From Lachnospiraceae bacterium (lineage in GTDB: Bacteria > Bacillota > Clostridia > Lachnospirales > Lachnospiraceae), in assembly GCA_009774615.1 (NCBI GenBank), contig VSOC01000006.1, positions 27,995 to 74,228 of the forward strand: a stretch of 46,234 nt of DNA, given 5' to 3'. The notes beneath the pieces are model-generated. The model was not told where the DNA came from. It did not search any database and was given only the letters and a program-made list of their open reading frames with translations. The position numbers and the translations under genes were made by a program. Shown here piece after piece: positions 41,449 to 46,234 of this stretch; the first letter of the stretch is position 1, and each line of letters starts with the position of its first letter.

Positions 41449-43353
41449 TTATGGTGAAACAGGATACACCCACACCGATAACCTGTACCAAACGATCAAT
41501 ACTGCCAATACAATCACAAGGCTGACCGCATTGACCCCGCTTAAATCTACGAACATCATCTTGGACAGGGCACCCACGGAGAAAAAAGAGGAAACGGACA
41601 TTACCAGAAACGGCACGCCATAGGCAGCTGCCAGTTCTGCTTTTACGGCACGCCGCAGATCGCCCCGGTCTATACCCAGTTTAAGTAAAACCTTTGTCCG
41701 CTCTGTTTCCTCAAACGCATCATTATAGAGCCGCATAAACATAATGCTGCCGCTGGCAACGACGAAAACCAGGAACATAAACACGCCCATGGAATACATC
41801 ACCTTGATCCAGTCCAGTTCATTACTCTTGGGGTCGATGGCAACTCTGGCAATTCCGGAATCACCCAAAAGCGTTCTCCACCCGTCGAGTGCTCCTTTCG
41901 TATGCTCAAAGTCCTCCGGATAACGAATCTTATAATTTGCAGCAAGCATTTCCTCGCCCAAAGGCAGGAGGCTGGCATATTCATTATCATTCACCACATA
42001 AAAGCCTATGCTTTCCTGTAAATAGCCAAGATAAGGAACGGTTGATTCTTCGATCTGCAGGTAGGATTTCCCGTTAATCGTCATAACCGCATCCGTGCGA
42101 TCCGTAATCAGGGACAGCAGAACCGGATGGGAAACTTTAATTACCTGGTCTTCTCCTGGCTCCGGCAAATCAAAGGCCAGCCCGGCTTCTATAGACAGTG
42201 CTTTTAAAGCAGAATAAGGCAGAACCGCATATTGGTTCGCATAATCCATAGCATTGATCAGAGAGGTATCAATAAGTAACACCGGGATCTTTGCAGAATA
42301 CGCAAGTTCTGTATTTTCCTCAATCACCTGTTTTGCCCTGTCGCTTAAATCTGCGGCATGAGCTTCGGGAATAAGAAACTGAAAGGTATAGGTGTTTTCA
42401 AACCGGATAATATTATCGTACCTGCCCTTCATGGCAAAACTGGTCGCCAATGCAGTTACGGAACAGAGCAAAAGGATGCAGACCATCGCATAGGTGCGGT
42501 AATTTTTCTTCATGCAAAAGACCAGGCGGTTCACCCACAGGATTCTCTGTTTCCGGTAAAGAAAAGACTTATGTTCGACCATCTCCCGGGCAAGCAGAGG
42601 AAGAAATCCGCCAAACAGCAGGTATACACCCACCGTAACCAGAACAACCGCACCCAATGCATTTCCCATCACATCCGTGCGCCCTTCTTTTAATGCCAGA
42701 AAATACCCAGTGCCAAGAATCCACACACCCAAAACAGTCTTCACCCAGAGTATCCCGCGCTTTTGCCGGATATATTCATTTTGCTTTGCCGCAGACAGCA
42801 TACTTGCCACACTGCTTTTTAAGAGATGGATATAGCCTTTGACGGCAAAGAAAAGGTAGATGATACCGTAGACCGCCGCGGTAAAGAGGGCAGGTCTTAG
42901 TCCTGGGCGGAATTGGATTTCCACGGAAAGGTCGGAAATCAGCAGAAGAATCATCTGAAATAACCCGCAGGTGAGTGCGCCGAAAAAAAGCCCCAAGATA
43001 AGCGCAGCCAGCCCGGTAAATATCGTTTCCAGAAAGTAAAGCTGTCCGATTTTCTCATGGGAAAGCCCCATAAAAATATAGATGCCGATTTCTTTCTTCC
43101 TGCGGGTTAAAAATACATTCGTGGCATAGCCGATAAAAAAGAACATAAAGCAGCCAAGGATGAAAGAAATGATCTGTACAATAATCTCGATGTACTCCTT
43201 ATTTCTTGTTCCCAATACCAAAAAACTGTCCGAACCGATCAGGTTCTGGAAATTAAATAAGATAAGTACCGTGAAGGCCAGGGAAAGAATAAGGGAGAGG
43301 TAATTTTTCAAACCATGCTTTACATTCATCATCGCAAGCTTTACCATTGACAC
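41449..43353 (-). CDS. BceB-type ABC transporter permease
   Basis: A 634-residue permease of the peptide-antibiotic resistance class. Four membrane helices, then a pair, precede a large extracellular domain (about 310-535) which in this family contacts the antibiotic or its lipid II complex; helices resume at SMGVFMFLVFVVASGSIMF. FtsX-like regions lie at ends. With its ATPase it removes bacitracin-like compounds and signals to the adjacent sensor kinase. The start is the GTG at 43353, with GGAGG 9 nt upstream, and it overlaps the ATPase gene end by 13 nt. Confidence 0.88.
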   Translation of the reverse strand: MSMVKLAMMNVKHGLKNYLSLILSLAFTVLILFNFQNLIGSDSFLVLGTRNKEYIEIIVQIISFILGCFMFFFIGYATNVFLTRRKKEIGIYIFMGLSHEKIGQLYFLETIFTGLAALILGLFFGALTCGLFQMILLLISDLSVEIQFRPGLRPALFTAAVYGIIYLFFAVKGYIHLLKSSVASMLSAAKQNEYIRQKRGILWVKTVLGVWILGTGYFLALKEGRTDVMGNALGAVVLVTVGVYLLFGGFLPLLAREMVEHKSFLYRKQRILWVNRLVFCMKKNYRTYAMVCILLLCSVTALATSFAMKGRYDNIIRFENTYTFQFLIPEAHAADLSDRAKQVIEENTELAYSAKIPVLLIDTSLINAMDYANQYAVLPYSALKALSIEAGLAFDLPEPGEDQVIKVSHPVLLSLITDRTDAVMTINGKSYLQIEESTVPYLGYLQESIGFYVVNDNEYASLLPLGEEMLAANYKIRYPEDFEHTKGALDGWRTLLGDSGIARVAIDPKSNELDWIKVMYSMGVFMFLVFVVASGSIMFMRLYNDAFEETERTKVLLKLGIDRGDLRRAVKAELAAAYGVPFLVMSVSSFFSVGALSKMMFVDLSGVNAVSLVIVLAVLIVWYRLSVWVYPVSP

Positions 43354-44111
43354 GGAAAATCACCTCCCATCGATGCCTGTATATCAATAATCCGGTCATA
43401 AAACTCTTTTCGGTCACTGCCGCGGCTGATTCTGCACATCATCCTTCCGTCCGTAAGCATACAGACATCCCTGGCATAAGAAGCACAAAACGGATCATGC
43501 GTAACCATAAGAACGGCTGTTTTTCTGCGTTCATTGAGCAGCGTAAAGCATTCCAGCAAATCCCGTCCCGCCTTGGAATCTAAGGCTCCGGTCGGTTCGT
43601 CGGCATAGATGATTTCCGGTTCGGTAATTAATGCCCTGCAGGTCGCACCCCTCTGCTTCTGCCCGCCGGAAAGTTCATAAGGATATTTTTGCAGATGCTC
43701 CGCCAATCCCATAAGTTTTGCCAGATCCATCGTCTTTTCCAGAGCAATTTTCCCGGAAACCCCATGCAATACCAGCGGAAGGGCAATATTATCTTTTAAG
43801 GTCATTGTATCCAAAAGATTATAATCCTGAAAGACAAAACCGATTTTATCCCGGCGCAGCCTGGACAGTTCCTTATTCGACAGATGGGCAATATCCTGCC
43901 CGTCAATCTTTATGCTTCCGGCCGTGGGCTTATCAATCGTAGAGAGAAGATTTAACAGCGTTGTTTTTCCGGAACCAGAAGGCCCCATAATGGCGATAAA
44001 ATCCTGAGAACGAATCGTCAGATCAATGCCTTTAAGAACTTTTGCCTGAACGCCTCCGCTGACATAGGTTTTTACCAGATTTTTTACCTCCACAACATGG
44101 TTTGCTTCCAT
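43341..44111 (-). CDS. BceA-type ABC transporter ATP-binding protein
   Basis: A 256-residue ATPase with Walker A GPSGSGKTT, Q-loop FQDYNLLD, the signature LSGGQKQRGA, Walker B EIIYADEPTGALD and switch histidine VMVTHD. Note Q-K-Q-R-G-A instead of the usual Q-Q-R-V-A. This is the BceA/LolD-like class paired with the BceB permease. I chose the ATG at 44111 because it gives family length and has AAGGA 6 nt upstream; another ATG at 44192 also has a good site (GGAAAGGAAAGATTC) and would add 27 residues containing a partly repeated VVEANRV/MEANHVVEV block. Confidence 0.9.
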   Translation of the reverse strand: MEANHVVEVKNLVKTYVSGGVQAKVLKGIDLTIRSQDFIAIMGPSGSGKTTLLNLLSTIDKPTAGSIKIDGQDIAHLSNKELSRLRRDKIGFVFQDYNLLDTMTLKDNIALPLVLHGVSGKIALEKTMDLAKLMGLAEHLQKYPYELSGGQKQRGATCRALITEPEIIYADEPTGALDSKAGRDLLECFTLLNERRKTAVLMVTHDPFCASYARDVCMLTDGRMMCRISRGSDRKEFYDRIIDIQASMGGDFPCQW

Positions 44112-44453
44112 AGGATTTCCTTCTGCATAGTTTTCTTGCACACGGTTTGCTTCCACAACACGGGAAGAAGTTTCTCCAATATTTTTCTGCATGAATCTTT
44201 CCTTTCCGCAGGATAATCAATTTGTTATGGTTCACACGTCAGCAGCATAAATTTCACTGCTGCTCTTTTCACTGCTTTTCGTGCCCTCCTGCTTCTTTGG
44301 CTATTTTAAGATAACCTGGGGGAAAAATCCTTACATTTGCATTACAAAATGGGCTGGAAGCTTACATTCTGTTCTATCCCCCCAAGCCCCAGGCAGCGCC
44401 TGCCGGATTCAACAATTCCAGAGTTTTGTGTTTTCTAATAGCAGCCGTTAAAT
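44112..44453. other. intergenic region between sensor kinase and ABC genes
   Basis: Contains the promoter region of the ABC operon and two copies of cttacatt at 44330-44337 and 44361-44368 (31-bp period), which on the minus strand read AATGTAAG. GTTATCTTAAAAT further downstream may hold the -10. A gc-rich hairpin (aggcagcgcctgcc) lies near 44391. Confidence 0.5.
44330..44368 (-). promoter_or_regulatory. candidate response-regulator direct repeats
   Basis: AATGTAAG occurs twice on the minus strand, 31 bp apart (three helical turns), upstream of the ABC operon. This spacing suits a regulator dimer contacting one face of DNA. Candidate target of the adjacent BceR-type protein. Confidence 0.4.
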
Positions 44454-45548
44454 TCAGCCGTTTAGAAAATAACTATTTTCCCGAAAAATCACCGAAAACC
44501 GGCTGTACTCCCCATAGATGCTTTCTGCCTTAATCCGATGTCCCATGCGCTCCATAATCGTTTTTGCCATGTAAAGCCCCATGCCTGTCGATTTATATTT
44601 TCCGTTATGAAAATTTTTTCCGGTATAGCCTTTTTCAAAAATCCTTCCGATATCCTGGGGATGGATTCCCTGACCATAATCTTTTATATAGAGAATAACG
44701 GATTCTTTTTCCTTTTCCGTCCAAAATTTAAGAACCGGATGGGCTTCTTCTAACCTTTTTTTCTTTTCCCCGCCTATTGCTTCGGCTGCTTCTTCCTTGC
44801 TTTTTTCTTTTTTCCCGTATTTTACCGCATTCTGAATGATTTGATCCAGGGCATAGACAAGCCACTGCGGATCGGTGTGAATGCAAAGAGGTTCAACCTC
44901 CAGGATAAGTTCAAATCCCTGCTGAATCAGAAAAAACCGGTTATTGCGCACGGAAGCTTTTACCTCTTCCAGAAGATTTACCTCTTTTATCTGAAGATCC
45001 AAAAGAGGGCTTTGCAGGCGGCAGCCCAAAAGCATGGTGTTTAGCTGCTGATTGATTTTTTCCAGCGGTTCACGCATGGCCCTGCGGAGCGTGGGATCGG
45101 AGATTCTTTCGTTCATCAGCAGTACGGCAGAAAGGGGAAGCTTCAGTTCATGGCACCACCGGGCAGCAAAATCCTGCAGATCCAGGTTCTCCTCGCCCCT
45201 TAACCTTAACTGCTCACTCAACAATTCCACATCATGTTCGGCAATCTCTTTATTTTCAAATGCTATCGGTAATCGGCAGATCAGTTCCGACTGAACCAAA
45301 AGTTTTTGTTTTTCTTTTTCCCTTTTCTGAAACCGTGCAAAATCAGCCGACATTCCAATGAAAAGCGGGATAAAAAGCAAAAGATCCAGATACAGCAGAT
45401 ATCCAACCTGCTGTTTCTGGATAAAAAAGAAAAAGTACAGATTAAAAGCAGAAAATAAAAAGACAGCCAAAAACAACAGCCCCCGCCGTCGACAAAGATA
45501 CGGTTTTAAACTTCCTTTCACACACGCAGATGCACCATTTGTATTCAT
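44454..45548 (-). CDS. BceS-type intramembrane-sensing histidine kinase
   Basis: A 364-residue sensor kinase. Two membrane helices at about 22-65 are joined by a loop of under ten residues (IQKQQVGY), too short to bind ligand: this is the intramembrane-sensing type that takes its signal from the partner ABC transporter. The H-box is WCHELKLPLSAVLL, the N-box LDQIIQNAVKYGKK, and G-boxes DYGQGI and GMGLYMAK. A charged insertion (EKSKEEAAEAIGGEKKKRLEEA) lies after the N-box. I chose the ATG at 45548: its ATGA overlaps the TGA of the response-regulator gene, showing translational coupling. Confidence 0.9.
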   Translation of the reverse strand: MNTNGASACVKGSLKPYLCRRRGLLFLAVFLFSAFNLYFFFFIQKQQVGYLLYLDLLLFIPLFIGMSADFARFQKREKEKQKLLVQSELICRLPIAFENKEIAEHDVELLSEQLRLRGEENLDLQDFAARWCHELKLPLSAVLLMNERISDPTLRRAMREPLEKINQQLNTMLLGCRLQSPLLDLQIKEVNLLEEVKASVRNNRFFLIQQGFELILEVEPLCIHTDPQWLVYALDQIIQNAVKYGKKEKSKEEAAEAIGGEKKKRLEEAHPVLKFWTEKEKESVILYIKDYGQGIHPQDIGRIFEKGYTGKNFHNGKYKSTGMGLYMAKTIMERMGHRIKAESIYGEYSRFSVIFRENSYFLNG

Positions 45549-46213
45549 TGCAGAAAATATCCCTGTCCCTTCTTTGTCGCTATCATTTCCCTGCCGCACT
45601 GTGTACGCAGACGGCTTCTTAAACGGCTGATCAGCGTAGTAAGCGTCCCATCGGATACATATTCATCGGTTTCCCATAACGCCATCATCAGTTCTTCCCG
45701 GGTAACGACATCCGGGCGTTTTTCGGCAAGCTTCATCAGGATCTTTCTCTCGGATTTCGTCAGAAAAATCTCCTTTTCGCCCATAAACAGCGCCTGCTGC
45801 TCTCCGTCAATATAAAGATTATCGCCCAAAAAGATCTGTTCCTTCACCTTATACTCATAGGTGCGCCGCAGAATAGCCTGAATTTTAGCTTTCAGCAAAT
45901 CTAAATGGAACGGCTTTTCCACATAGTCGTCCCCGCCCTGCGCCATCGCCATAATCTTATCCCGATCATCGCTCCGGCTGCTGATGTAGAGGATGGGCAC
46001 ACGGGAAACCTGACGTATCCGGGCACACCAGTAAAAACCGTCATAAAAGGGCAGATTAATATCCATCAGCACCAACTGCGGCCTTATCTCCCGAAATTCC
46101 TCCAAAATAGAATCAAACCGGCGGATGGTATGCGTTTCATAGCCCCAGCGGACAAGAAACGATGCCATTTCCCCCGCCAGTGTTTCGTCGTCCTCGATAA
46201 TCAGAATTTTCAT
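45545..46213 (-). CDS. BceR-type response regulator (OmpR family)
   Basis: A 222-residue regulator. The receiver domain has the acidic pair EDD (8-10), the phosphorylated D51 (LMDINLP), a switch serine in ISSR and a lysine in VEKPF; the C-terminal winged helix has LTKSERKILMKLAEKRPDVVTREELMMALW and RLRSRL. It would switch on the adjacent ABC genes. AAGGGG precedes the ATG at 46213 by 11 nt; an in-frame TTG two codons upstream is an alternative. The upstream end of the operon is cut by the window edge. Confidence 0.93.
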   Translation of the reverse strand: MKILIIEDDETLAGEMASFLVRWGYETHTIRRFDSILEEFREIRPQLVLMDINLPFYDGFYWCARIRQVSRVPILYISSRSDDRDKIMAMAQGGDDYVEKPFHLDLLKAKIQAILRRTYEYKVKEQIFLGDNLYIDGEQQALFMGEKEIFLTKSERKILMKLAEKRPDVVTREELMMALWETDEYVSDGTLTTLISRLRSRLRTQCGREMIATKKGQGYFLQ

Positions 46214-46234
46214 GTACAATACATCCCCTTAAAA

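Overview
The window looks like chromosomal DNA from a spore-forming, flagellated Clostridia bacterium, most like Lachnospiraceae. The reasons are the gene types (ZapA, RodA/FtsW next to a class B PBP, a U32 peptidase, YprB, DUF554, a SpoIID-like/peptidoglycan-binding protein, a BceRSAB-type module), the strong AGGAGG ribosome binding sites, and an FMN riboswitch ahead of ribD-ribE-ribBA-ribH. No tRNA, rRNA, CRISPR array, prophage or intact transposase was seen. Most genes lie on the minus strand. I do not name a species.

Layout. 1-8000: Nudix hydrolase, then a U32 peptidase - RodA/FtsW - class B PBP block, then a ZapA with a very long acidic repetitive tail. 8600-11010: a flagellin carrying an internal zinc metallopeptidase (flagellinolysin type) behind a near-perfect sigma-28 promoter, followed by a four-CxxC zinc-ribbon protein. 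11100-21500: an Amadori-product (fructoselysine-type) utilisation region with two SIS deglycases, a YitT membrane protein, a GntR/HutC regulator, an FrlC-like epimerase, an FrlD-like kinase, an ABC importer without its ATPase, and a HAD phosphatase/mutase. 21600-25600: ruvAB, a YprB-type exonuclease and a DUF5662 protein. 25900-33960: cold-shock protein, a CDP-glycerol transferase-like protein, a SpoIID-like/peptidoglycan-binding protein, a new 44-residue ORF, galactokinase, a short DtxR-type regulator, a uracil/xanthine permease and DUF554. 33961-38200: the riboflavin operon with its FMN riboswitch and two successive terminators. 38280-41430: an ATP-grasp protein with an unusual leader containing a four-codon ORF, and an AAA/PD-(D/E)XK protein. 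41449-46213: a Bce-type response regulator, sensor kinase, ABC ATPase and permease.

How the genes work together. The frl-type genes give a complete route: import by binding protein and two permeases (probably powered by a shared ATPase encoded elsewhere), epimerisation, phosphorylation by the PfkB kinase, and cleavage by the SIS deglycases to glucose 6-phosphate plus amino acid. The promoters before the kinase and before one deglycase carry similar palindromes that could be GntR operators.

The least expected structure is a family of short non-coding elements with GTTACTGTTCAC-like inverted ends. Several copies are flanked by 8-bp direct repeats, which marks them as MITEs. Other notable points are the ZapA tail built from 6- and 11-residue repeats, the duplicated start region of the HAD gene, and the ATP-grasp leader.
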